NCBI GenBank assembly: GCA_946631535.1
Contig: CAMPAF010000116.1
Coordinates: 1 to 8,771 of the forward strand
Direction: 5' to 3'
Length of the DNA stretch: 8,771 nt
DNA from: an uncultured Verrucomicrobiota bacterium
GTDB taxonomy: Bacteria; Verrucomicrobiota; Kiritimatiellia; RFP12; UBA1067
Numbering within the stretch: position 1 is the first letter of the stretch; every line of letters begins with the position of its first letter. The notes under the pieces are model-generated. The model worked only from the letters and a program-made list of their open reading frames with translations. It had not been told where the DNA came from and ran no database searches. The position numbers were made by a program, and so were the translations under genes. Below are positions 1 through 6,599 of the stretch, one piece after another.

Positions 1-1537
1 TGTCCGGCCAGCGGGAGAGTTGCGGCGCAAGCGCGATGTCGTAGAAACCGCCCCCGGCCTCGCGCTCGTGCCGGACGAAGTACGGCCCGCCGGCGGCGCA
101 GAGCAGCGCGATGACCGTCGACTGCACGACCTTCTCGCCCTCGACGGAGTCGCGCACCGCGAAATTCTCCTTCACGATTCCGGAGAGGATGCCGACAAAA
201 CCGCGCCACTCGCCATTCTCGGCGAACTCGCAAAGTCCGTCGTTGATGCGGTAAACTCGTTCGTCAATCTTGTGGATGTCGGCGTAGGCGGCAGGGATCA
301 TCTTCGCCGCGAGTTCCTTCAGCGTCTCGTTCGGGATGCCGAACTCCGTCTTGCCGAACTTCGCGCCGGTTATCGTCGTGATGCCGAGCCAGTAAAGGAG
401 CGACGTGAAGTTCTCATTCTGCGAAAGCTCCCGAGCCTGAAACGACTTCACAAGCCGCTCGGTCAGCTCCCCGCCCGCGACCAGGTTCTCGAGAACGTGG
501 AAATTGCCGTTGAGCCGGTTGTTGACCGTGACGAGATGCCTGATCTTCGCGTAGTCCGTGCGCAGGTTCTCGTCTATCAGCTCAGAGGGGAACTGCTTCG
601 TGCGCCAGAGGTAGCTGAAGAGCGAAAGGACGAGCGTCGTGTTGGCTAGAGCCGGAGCGTCCGCGCTGCCGAAGCGGTAGTTGTCGTACCATGTAAGCGC
701 GGAGGTGTAAGCCTTGTCCGCGTCGAATCCGCAGCGCGGGGCATAATAATCGGTAATGGCGCGGAGGTCGTCGTGGCGGAAGCCGGTCAGGTCGGCGAAC
801 TGCGGATCGAGCGAGATGTTCGTCCCGATGTTGAAGCCGCTTGTCACGTCATCCATCGTCACGGGCGAGACGCCGGTGATGAAGAGGCGCGTCACGGGGG
901 CGTCCGTTCCGGTAGTCGCCGACTTGAGCCTCGTGAAGAAGTCCTTGAAGGATCCGTCGCCGTGGCACAGTTCGTCGTACGCCGTCTGGCCGTACTCGGC
1001 GAGTATGGTGTTCGTGAAGTTGTCGTATTCGTCGATGATGATGTAAAGCTTCTTGTCCGTATGCTGAAGTCCCGATGCAATTTCGTTGAGTTTCTTGCCT
1101 ACGGTCGGGGCATTGAAGATGCGCTCCGCCAAATCGCCTGGAATCAGATGGGCGTAGTCCCGGGCAAACGTGTCGCAGCGGAGGCCAGCGTAGTCGTTGA
1201 AGTCGTCCTGCACAAGCGCCGCATCCTTCGAAACCGCGGAGAAGTCGAACCGGAGGATGAGGTACTTGCCCCGCTCGTCCGTCGGGTTCTCGCCGATGTC
1301 CGTTCCGGCGAAGAACTCGTCGAACCTGTCGGCATAGCGCACGTCGTAGTACGCCTCGAGGATGGACGTCCAGAGCGACTTCCCGAACCTGCGCGGTCTC
1401 AGAAACAACGCGTAGCGCGTCGCCTCCAGGTCGCGGATCTTCGCGGTGCGGTCCACAAACCAAGCGTTCGCCTTGCGTATTTCGGCGTAGTCAGACACGC
1501 CGTAGAGTATGGGCCTGATCTTCTCCATGGCGCGCAT
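1..1537 (-). CDS. AAA-ATPase-like / PD-(D/E)XK nuclease family protein, 3' end beyond window
   Basis: This reading frame is open from its start to the window edge, so the C-terminus is missing. Counting from the ATG at 1528, about 509 residues are visible. The N-terminus (IRPILYGVSDYAEIR) and the P-loop RPRRFGKS (residues 44-51) followed by IIIDEYD (163-169, Walker B) match the AAA-ATPase-like family (PF09820). The visible end, GGGFYDIAL (492-500), looks like the first strand of the PD-(D/E)XK domain (PF08011) that normally follows, with Asp497 as the likely first catalytic residue. The ExK part would lie outside the window. Such proteins occur in many copies in gut and PVC bacteria, and their role is unproven; defence or mobile-DNA functions have been suggested. 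Two in-frame ATGs are possible, at 1537 and 1528. Neither has a Shine-Dalgarno site, and 1528 fits a leaderless start. A TAG at 1558-1556 closes the frame upstream. Confidence 0.85.
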   Translation of the reverse strand, partial: MRAMEKIRPILYGVSDYAEIRKANAWFVDRTAKIRDLEATRYALFLRPRRFGKSLWTSILEAYYDVRYADRFDEFFAGTDIGENPTDERGKYLILRFDFSAVSKDAALVQDDFNDYAGLRCDTFARDYAHLIPGDLAERIFNAPTVGKKLNEIASGLQHTDKKLYIIIDEYDNFTNTILAEYGQTAYDELCHGDGSFKDFFTRLKSATTGTDAPVTRLFITGVSPVTMDDVTSGFNIGTNISLDPQFADLTGFRHDDLRAITDYYAPRCGFDADKAYTSALTWYDNYRFGSADAPALANTTLVLSLFSYLWRTKQFPSELIDENLRTDYAKIRHLVTVNNRLNGNFHVLENLVAGGELTERLVKSFQARELSQNENFTSLLYWLGITTITGAKFGKTEFGIPNETLKELAAKMIPAAYADIHKIDERVYRINDGLCEFAENGEWRGFVGILSGIVKENFAVRDSVEGEKVVQSTVIALLCAAGGPYFVRHEREAGGGFYDIALAPQLSRWPD

Positions 1538-1544
1538 TATACCA
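1536..1544 (-). promoter_or_regulatory. Possible extended -10 promoter of the ATPase gene
   Basis: The minus strand reads TGGTATAAT here, a perfect match to the extended -10 consensus TGnTATAAT. No convincing -35 box lies 16-18 bases upstream, which is tolerated with an extended -10. Transcription would begin at about 1529-1528, directly on the ATG at 1528, giving a leaderless or almost leaderless message. The match overlaps the other candidate start codon (ATG at 1537), so it could be chance. Confidence 0.45.
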
Positions 1545-1579
1545 TTTTTTACTGCCTAGCGGTTAATGCATAGTGGCTA
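1545..1579 (-). repeat. Degenerate TA-phased heptamer array upstream of the ATPase gene
   Basis: Read on the minus strand, five consecutive 7-base units each begin with TA: TAGCCAC, TATGCAT, TAACCGC, TAGGCAG, TAAAAAA. The first equals the unit of the clean array at 8246-8273. The later units differ by transversions as well as transitions, so this may be a decayed array or coincidence. It fills most of the gap between the second reductase gene and the ATPase gene. Confidence 0.4.
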
Positions 1580-1610
1580 AACACATCGACGGGTGGCATC
1601 CCATAGGCGG

Positions 1611-2621
1611 TCAGTCGTTGAGGGGGCTGAACGGATCCTCTTCGGTCGCCAGCATGCCTTCCTTGTCCTCCATGCGCCCGGTGTACTCCTCTGCGATGTC
1701 CGGCGGGATCTCGTAGGGCTTGGAGCGGTTGATCTTCCACTGCTTCCATCCCGGCTGGCGGAACGGGTTGCGGAACGTCTTGGTGAGCTTGTTGCGCTGC
1801 TCGAGGTGCACCATGCATGCGCGGATGCAGCCGCAGCCACCCTCGACGGCGCGCCCGTAGCCGTACTGTCTCGGGAACTCGCCGTCGAAAGGCGACAGCG
1901 CGCGGTCCGCCCCGCCGTGGATGCCCTCCTCGCAGGCGAGCTCGTCGAGCTTGCCCCATTCGACCTCGTGTCCGGCGAGCGTGACCTTGACCGACTCCGT
2001 CATGGAGATGGCGTGTCCGGCGCAGTTCCGCACGCAGAGCTTGCACCGGTCGCAGATGTGCCCCTCGTAGATGGGATCGTACACGTCGAACTCCGCGTCG
2101 GTGAACAGCATCGCGAAGCGGACGCGCGGGCCGAACTCGGGCGTGAGGAACATCTTCGACCAGCCGAACTCGCCCAGCCCGGCCAGATAGGCCGCGATGC
2201 GGAAATGCACCAGCACGTCAGGGGCAGGACGCCCGTCCGCCACATGGCGGCTCAGGCCTTCCCTGAACTTGCCGGTCACTGGGTTGACGGCATCGCCTCC
2301 GTTCGCGTTCTGAAGAGGAAACACCTCGTAGCCGCGTTCCTCGAGGTAGGCGTTCAGCTTCCACAGCACCATCGGCCCGTGCACCTGGTTGATCGAAGCG
2401 TAGCCCATGCCGGGGTAGTCGATGAAGCGCGTTCCCTCCTCGATTCCGCGGAGAAGCCCGCGCGGGATGCGGAAGCCCAGCACCACCATGGACTTCGCGC
2501 CAGGGAAGATGTACCGCGGGTCGTTCTGCTTGGGCGCGCCCTCCCAGCGGCTCATCGGCGCGATGCCCACGCAGTCGGCGCCCACTCGCTTCGCCAGCGC
2601 CTTTATTTCCGCGCTGATCAC
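1611..2621 (-). CDS. RdhA/QueG-superfamily double [4Fe-4S] reductase, paralogue B
   Basis: A 336-residue cytoplasmic protein without a twin-arginine or other signal peptide. The block AGLGEFGWSKMFLTPEFGPR (147-166) and the preceding RIAAY are typical of corrinoid-dependent reductive dehalogenases (RdhA) and their QueG relatives. The first cluster motif is CDRCKLCVRNC (Cys190, 193, 196, 200). The second is formed by CGCIRAC (Cys263, 265, 269), probably with Cys230. The substrate is unknown; dehalogenation is only one option for this superfamily. The GTG start at 2621 is chosen because GGAGG lies six bases upstream and because GTGA overlaps the TGA stop of paralogue A, a classic coupling arrangement. 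An ATG further upstream in the same frame lies inside paralogue A and is not credible. It is highly similar to paralogue A along its length except for the C-terminal tail. Confidence 0.85.
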   Translation of the reverse strand: MISAEIKALAKRVGADCVGIAPMSRWEGAPKQNDPRYIFPGAKSMVVLGFRIPRGLLRGIEEGTRFIDYPGMGYASINQVHGPMVLWKLNAYLEERGYEVFPLQNANGGDAVNPVTGKFREGLSRHVADGRPAPDVLVHFRIAAYLAGLGEFGWSKMFLTPEFGPRVRFAMLFTDAEFDVYDPIYEGHICDRCKLCVRNCAGHAISMTESVKVTLAGHEVEWGKLDELACEEGIHGGADRALSPFDGEFPRQYGYGRAVEGGCGCIRACMVHLEQRNKLTKTFRNPFRQPGWKQWKINRSKPYEIPPDIAEEYTGRMEDKEGMLATEEDPFSPLND

Positions 2622-3691
2622 GCGACGCCTCCGCTGGACGAGTTGTCCTGCACGAGTCCGGCCGCGGCCTTCGTGCCGTAGTTTGACTTGATGTTGTAGT
2701 TGGTGTAGGCGTCCTGCGACTCGATGTTGCCGGCGTACGCCTCGCGTATTTCCGGCGGCAGCTCGTAAGGCTTCGAGTGGTCCACCTCCCACTGCTTCCA
2801 TCCTGGCTGGCGGAAAGGCTCGCGGAATCCGTGCGTGAGCTTGCGCCGCTCCTCGAGATGCACCATGCATGCGCGGATGCAGCCGCAGCTCCCCTCATGG
2901 GCAAGCCCGTAGCCGTACTTTCGCGGGTAGTTGCCGTCGAAGGGCGAAAGCTCACGGTTGAGGCCGCCCTCGCGGAACGCCTTGGAGCAGGCCATCTCGT
3001 CGCGCTTTGCCCACTCTACCTCCACTCCCCCGATCACGGCCTTCACCGTCTCCGTCGGGGAGATCGCATGGCCGTGGCAGTTCTTTACGCATTCCATGCA
3101 GCGGTCGCAGATTTTTCCGGTGTAGATCGGGTCCGGCTCGAGCTCGGCGTCGGTGAGCATGATCGCGAAGCGCTGGCGCGGACCGAACTCCGGCGTGAGG
3201 AAGGCGCGGGAGTAGCCGAACTCGCCGAGTCCCGCGAGGAAAGCCGCCACGCGGAAGTCAACCGACACGTCGGGCGCGGGAAGCCCGGGCCTCACCGGAC
3301 GGCTCCAGCCCTTGCGGAAGTTGCCCGTGAGCGGATTCACGGCCTCGCCGCCTCCAACGTTCGCCATCGGCACGGCCTCGTAGCCGTGGTCCTCCATGAA
3401 CCGGTTCATCTCCCACAGCACCATGGGCCCGTAGATCGAGTTCAGGGCCGCGTAGCCCATCGTCGCGTAGTTGAGGTAGTGGGTGCCTTCCTCCACGCCG
3501 CGCAGGCTTCCGCGCGGTATGCGGAACCCGAATACAATCATCGACTTCGCGCCGGGGAAGATGTAGCGCGGATCGTGCTGCTTGTCCGTACCTTCCCACC
3601 TGCTCATGGGGGCTATGCCCACGATGTCGGCGCCGCATTCCTTCGCCTTGGCCTTCACCTCGGCCGACGTAAGTTCTTTTTCGTATGACAT
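2618..3691 (-). CDS. RdhA/QueG-superfamily double [4Fe-4S] reductase, paralogue A
   Basis: A 357-residue soluble protein, first of the tandem pair. The family block AGLGEFGYSRAFLTPEFGPR occupies residues 153-172. The first ferredoxin-like motif is CDRCMECVKNC (Cys195, 198, 201, 205), the second is CGCIRAC (Cys269, 271, 275), with a conserved Cys235 that may be the fourth ligand. The N-terminal GIAPMSRWEG (25-34) and RYIFPGAKSM are shared with paralogue B. Unlike B, it has a C-terminal tail of about 30 residues rich in Asn, Ser and Gly. The ATG at 3691 starts two bases after the symporter stop (TGA AA ATG), without a Shine-Dalgarno site, so ribosomes probably re-initiate after finishing the symporter. 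There is no RdhB-like membrane anchor nearby. The family assignment is strong, but the reaction and cofactor (a corrinoid is expected from RdhA and QueG) are inferred. Confidence 0.85.
   Translation of the reverse strand: MSYEKELTSAEVKAKAKECGADIVGIAPMSRWEGTDKQHDPRYIFPGAKSMIVFGFRIPRGSLRGVEEGTHYLNYATMGYAALNSIYGPMVLWEMNRFMEDHGYEAVPMANVGGGEAVNPLTGNFRKGWSRPVRPGLPAPDVSVDFRVAAFLAGLGEFGYSRAFLTPEFGPRQRFAIMLTDAELEPDPIYTGKICDRCMECVKNCHGHAISPTETVKAVIGGVEVEWAKRDEMACSKAFREGGLNRELSPFDGNYPRKYGYGLAHEGSCGCIRACMVHLEERRKLTHGFREPFRQPGWKQWEVDHSKPYELPPEIREAYAGNIESQDAYTNYNIKSNYGTKAAAGLVQDNSSSGGVA
2628..2632 (-). promoter_or_regulatory. Ribosome binding site deciding the GTG start of paralogue B
   Basis: GGAGG on the minus strand lies six bases before the GTG at 2621, within the last codons of paralogue A. 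Together with the GTGA stop/start overlap it fixes this start. Confidence 0.75.
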
Positions 3692-3693
3692 TT

Positions 3694-5466
3694 TCAGTTG
3701 GTTGGTTGGGGTTTTACGGATAGGCCTTGCGTGTTGCCGGAGTTGAGCCGTTTCAGCGTCGGGACGAGCGCCACGCCGGCAACTGCGGAGAGCGCCGTCA
3801 TCGCGGCGGCGGGGACAGTCCGCGAGTATATCCAGAACCCGACCGCGAACATCGCCGCGTAGACCGCCACGCATGCGAGCGTCATGGCCAGGAGGCCCCA
3901 GGCGATATCGTGTCCGTTGGCCCTGATCTTGTTCTCGAACGCGGCGCGCCTGGTGGCCTCGGTAGGCGGGGTGAGGAACGTCACGCCCACCCACGCCGCC
4001 GTGGTCACGCCCATCACGATCAGGAGGCGGTGCCATGCGAGCAGCGGCGGCATGCCGAGATGCGGATACACGAGCTGGAGGAACACGGCCACCACGAACG
4101 ATACGGCCATGGCCGTGATCTCGCTCCAGGCGTTGATGCGCATCCAGAACCACCTGAGCAGGTAGATGAGTCCCGTGCCCGCGCCTATCTGCAGGATGAG
4201 GTTGAACACCGCCCCTGCCGATATGAGCAACGGCGAGATGACGGCGGTGAGCGCCATCAGCGCCACCACCGTGACGCGTCCCACCAGGATCAGCTCGCGC
4301 TCCCCGGCCTGCGGCCTCACGAAGCGCTTCCAGAAGTCGTTCGCGACGTAGTTGGAGCCCATCGAGAGGTGCGCCGCGACGGTGGAGAAGAGCGCACCCA
4401 TCATGGATGCCGCCACGACGCCAAGCCAGCCGTTCGGGACGAACGTGAGCATCGCGGGATAGGCGAGGTCCCCCTTCACGAGGGCGGGATTCACGTTGGG
4501 GAACGCCTTCTGCAGCGAGGCGAGGTCGGGGAACACGATCAGCGAGGCGAACGCGGTGAGGTACCACGGCCACGGGCGTATCGCGTAGTTCACCACCTGG
4601 TACAGCACCGACCCGGCGACACAGTGGTTCTCGCTCCGCGCGGAGAGCATGCGCTGGACGATGTATCCTCCTCCGCCGGGCTCCGATCCCGGATACCAGA
4701 CGTTCCACCACTGTATCGCGACCGGGATCACGAACACCGACACGAAAAGGTCCGTGTTGGCCACGTCGGGGAAGAAGGACAGGTGGCTCCTCACCGCAGG
4801 GTTCGACATCATCGCAGAGAACCCTCCGACGGCGGGATGCCCGATCGCGTAGACCATGCCGACCACCGCGCCCACCATGATGATGACGAAGAGGAAGAAG
4901 TCCGTGTAGATCGCCCCCCGGAACCCGCCCAGCGCGGAATAGACGATCGACGCGACCGCGGTGATCGCGATCACGGTCCACTGGTCCACGCCGAAGAGCG
5001 TCTGCCCGATCTTGATCGCCGCCAGCATCACCAGCCCGGTGGTTATCACGTTGAACACGATGCCGAGGTAGATCGCGCGGAACCCGCGCAGGAACGCCGC
5101 CGCCCGTCCGGAGTAGCGCAGCTCGTAGAACTCGATGTCGCTCTTGGCGCCGGAACGCACCCACAGGCGCGAATAGACGAACACCGTCAGCATTCCCGTG
5201 AGGAGGAACGCCCACCACTTCCAGTTCTCGGAGAGTCCCGAGTTGCGGATGAACTCGGTGAACATGTTTGCGGAGTTCGTGGACGTTGATGCGGCGCACA
5301 TCGAGATGCCGATCAGCCACCACGGCATGGAGCGCCCGGAGAGGAAGAAGTCGCCTGCGTTCCTTCCCGCTCGGCGCGAACATGCCGCCGCAATGCCGAA
5401 CAGGACGGCGAAGAAGGCCGCCACGGCGGCCCAGTCCCATGAGTTCAATAGTATCTTTCCGTCCAT
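3694..5466 (-). CDS. Sodium:solute symporter (SSS/SLC5 family)
   Basis: A 590-residue polytopic inner-membrane protein with about 14 hydrophobic segments. The first spans roughly residues 12-30, followed by SGRSMPWWLIGISMCAAS, the typical SSS entry into TM2. The segment ALFSTVAAHLSMGSNYVAND in the middle of the protein corresponds to the conserved SSS helix that helps form the sodium site. The family imports sugars, organic acids, amino acids or other solutes with sodium; the substrate cannot be read from sequence. The ATG at 5466 has GGAAG four bases upstream and lies 17 bases after the decarboxylase stop. The two reductase genes follow with essentially no gap, suggesting that this carrier brings in their substrate. 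That link is inference. The C-terminal tail (KPQPTN) is encoded by a short run of GTTG-type tetramers (on the plus strand). Confidence 0.9.
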   Translation of the reverse strand: MDGKILLNSWDWAAVAAFFAVLFGIAAACSRRAGRNAGDFFLSGRSMPWWLIGISMCAASTSTNSANMFTEFIRNSGLSENWKWWAFLLTGMLTVFVYSRLWVRSGAKSDIEFYELRYSGRAAAFLRGFRAIYLGIVFNVITTGLVMLAAIKIGQTLFGVDQWTVIAITAVASIVYSALGGFRGAIYTDFFLFVIIMVGAVVGMVYAIGHPAVGGFSAMMSNPAVRSHLSFFPDVANTDLFVSVFVIPVAIQWWNVWYPGSEPGGGGYIVQRMLSARSENHCVAGSVLYQVVNYAIRPWPWYLTAFASLIVFPDLASLQKAFPNVNPALVKGDLAYPAMLTFVPNGWLGVVAASMMGALFSTVAAHLSMGSNYVANDFWKRFVRPQAGERELILVGRVTVVALMALTAVISPLLISAGAVFNLILQIGAGTGLIYLLRWFWMRINAWSEITAMAVSFVVAVFLQLVYPHLGMPPLLAWHRLLIVMGVTTAAWVGVTFLTPPTEATRRAAFENKIRANGHDIAWGLLAMTLACVAVYAAMFAVGFWIYSRTVPAAAMTALSAVAGVALVPTLKRLNSGNTQGLSVKPQPTN

Positions 5467-5483
5467 CGCGCTTCCATCCTACA

Positions 5484-6464
5484 TCATTTGGCGAAGAATG
5501 TCATCGAGGTCTTCTTGTACTCGCGTGTGGAGATGAGCATCGTGCCTGCAGAGAGCTGACAGGATTCCTCGAGCCGTGCAAAGGTCGCAGACGCCTCCTC
5601 GGGGGAGCGCGCGTGGATCATCGCGAAAAGGTTGAAGGGGAATACGGGCGCTTCGGGGCGCTCGTAGCAGTGCGTCACCTCGTCGCAGGCTGCGAGTGCG
5701 CGTCCGGCTTCGGTGGTATCGCCGTCGATTCGCCAGCAGCACATGCCGTTCGCGGTCCAGCCCGCGTTGCGGTGGGCGAGGAGGAGCCCGATGCGCTTCA
5801 GGCGACCGCGCCGCCGCCACATCTCGAGCGTGGAGAGCAGGTCCCATTCGTTCATGCCGAGCTTGGCCGCAAGGGCGGCGAAGTAATCGGGGCGGATTTC
5901 AGTATCTCCCTGCAGGGCTCTGATGATGGCGCGGTCGGACGTGGATATGGGCGGCATGTCGTCTTCCACCGACTCGTCGCGCGCGCGCGTGGCGGCGCCG
6001 AAGACGACATCCACCTTGTAGCGCTTTGTCGCCGGGAGGACGTGGACCTCATGTGGTCTCAGGCGCGCGGCCACCTCGTCGGCCATCGCCGCGAAGATGT
6101 CCGCAGGGTAGCTGAGGGTGAACCAGAGGTTTGGTGCTTGGTGCCTGGTGCCTGGTACTTGGTGCCTGGCGTGTTCGACACGCTCGTAGCAGTGTGTGAC
6201 ACCGGAGAGGGGAGTGAGGCGGGCGGCGATGTCGTCAAGCTCGGAAGGGGGAATGGCGGCGGCGCAGAGGGCTGAGCGATAGCCGAGTCGGCGGGTGTCA
6301 AAGACAGCGCCAAAGCGGCGTGCAAGCCCTTGATCGCGACACGTGTCCAGATAACCAATCACGTCCACTTCGTCGCAGCCGGCTTCGTCGGCCAGCGCCG
6401 CGAACGGCCGCTTGCAGAGAGGGATACCCTGCTGAAGCAGGGCCAGTAGCTTTACATTGTCCAA
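5484..6464 (-). CDS. Fused AhbA-AhbB-type siroheme decarboxylase (Lrp/AsnC fold)
   Basis: A 326-residue protein with two homologous halves. Each half has a winged-helix part (about 18-60 and 178-230) and an AsnC-like ferredoxin fold. The signatures RRFGAVFDTRRLGY (49-62), GVTHCYER (88-95) with NLWFTL (112-117), and EVTHCYER (262-269) with FNLFAMIH (277-284), match AhbA and AhbB/NirD-NirL-type siroheme decarboxylases. Those enzymes convert siroheme to 12,18-didecarboxysiroheme in the alternative heme or heme d1 routes. AhbA and AhbB are usually separate subunits. The first half carries an extra stretch, residues about 100-111 (HQVPGTRHQ core), encoded by a heptamer array beside the HCYER motif. 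The start is uncertain: the frame offers only a TTG (6464) after the upstream stop, with weak GGA spacing. A plain Lrp-type regulator is less likely given the HCYER motifs. AhbC/AhbD radical SAM partners are not in the window. Confidence 0.82.
   Translation of the reverse strand: MDNVKLLALLQQGIPLCKRPFAALADEAGCDEVDVIGYLDTCRDQGLARRFGAVFDTRRLGYRSALCAAAIPPSELDDIAARLTPLSGVTHCYERVEHARHQVPGTRHQAPNLWFTLSYPADIFAAMADEVAARLRPHEVHVLPATKRYKVDVVFGAATRARDESVEDDMPPISTSDRAIIRALQGDTEIRPDYFAALAAKLGMNEWDLLSTLEMWRRRGRLKRIGLLLAHRNAGWTANGMCCWRIDGDTTEAGRALAACDEVTHCYERPEAPVFPFNLFAMIHARSPEEASATFARLEESCQLSAGTMLISTREYKKTSMTFFAK
6132..6166. repeat. Heptamer array TGGTGCC, five copies, inside the siroheme decarboxylase gene
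   Basis: On the plus strand the units are TGGTGCT, TGGTGCC, TGGTGCC, TGGTACT, TGGTGCC, all in register, with a sixth poor copy to 6173. Differences among the five are transitions only. In the gene the array encodes residues about 100-111, between the THCYER motif and NLWFTL. The matching interval in the second half of the same protein is about eight residues shorter, so this is probably an insertion. Confidence 0.85.
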
Positions 6465-6479
6465 GTGATGTCCAAGTGT
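6458..6479. repeat. 11-base tandem duplication at the start of the decarboxylase gene
   Basis: TGTCCAAGTG occurs twice with an 11-base period (6458-6467 and 6469-6478), covering the TTG start codon. On the minus strand each copy contains CACTTGGACA, so the start region itself has been duplicated, which may explain why the start codon and binding site are unclear. Confidence 0.7.
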
Positions 6480-6484
6480 TGAAG

Positions 6485-6537
6485 GGTTAAAAGGTTAAAA
6501 GGTTAGAGGGAAAGGTTGGAAGATTTAAAGGTTAAAA
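6485..6537. repeat. Octamer array GGTTAAAA, left arm of an inverted pair
   Basis: Plus-strand units at 6485-6508 are GGTTAAAA, GGTTAAAA, GGTTAGAG. After a five-base interruption, 6514-6537 reads GGTTGGAA, GATTTAAA, GGTTAAAA. It lies between lptE and the decarboxylase gene and faces the opposite-oriented array at 6552-6599. Confidence 0.8.
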
Positions 6538-6551
6538 GGGTGACGGGGCGC

Positions 6552-6599
6552 TAACTTTTTAACTTTTTAACTTTTTAACCTTTTAACTCTTTAACCTTT
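6552..6599. repeat. Octamer array TAACTTTT/TAACCTTT, right arm, abutting the lptE stop codon
   Basis: Six octamers in register: TAACTTTT three times, TAACCTTT, TAACTCTT, TAACCTTT. All differences are transitions. The last base belongs to the TGA stop of lptE (6601-6599). Its reverse complement is of the GGTTAAAA type, so with 6485-6537 it forms a long imperfect inverted repeat around a GC-rich centre (6538-6551). Transcribed, this could fold into a large hairpin and act as an attenuator or terminator between lptE and the decarboxylase operon. That role is inferred. Confidence 0.8.

Noticed and set aside
1580..1610. Hairpin terminator after paralogue B
   Set aside because: GGGATGCCACCC gives only a three-pair stem and no T-tract follows at the right distance.
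1611..2870. Longer version of paralogue B starting at an upstream ATG
   Set aside because: The extra part overlaps paralogue A by 250 bases and shows no homology to the family. The GTG at 2621 has a strong binding site and matches the start of paralogue A in alignment.
3727..5289. Long plus-strand open frame opposite the symporter (520 codons)
   Set aside because: Composition is dominated by Arg, His, Glu and Asp without domains, while the other strand encodes a clear SSS transporter. The same holds for plus-strand frames at 20-649, 773-1573, 1593-2681, 2777-3688, 5268-6275 and 7268-8185.
2618..5440. A 940-codon minus-strand open frame covering the symporter and paralogue A
   Set aside because: Only its last 357 codons are the real reductase gene. 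The upstream part is a stop-free shadow of the symporter in GC-rich DNA, rich in Arg and Gly and with no family signature.
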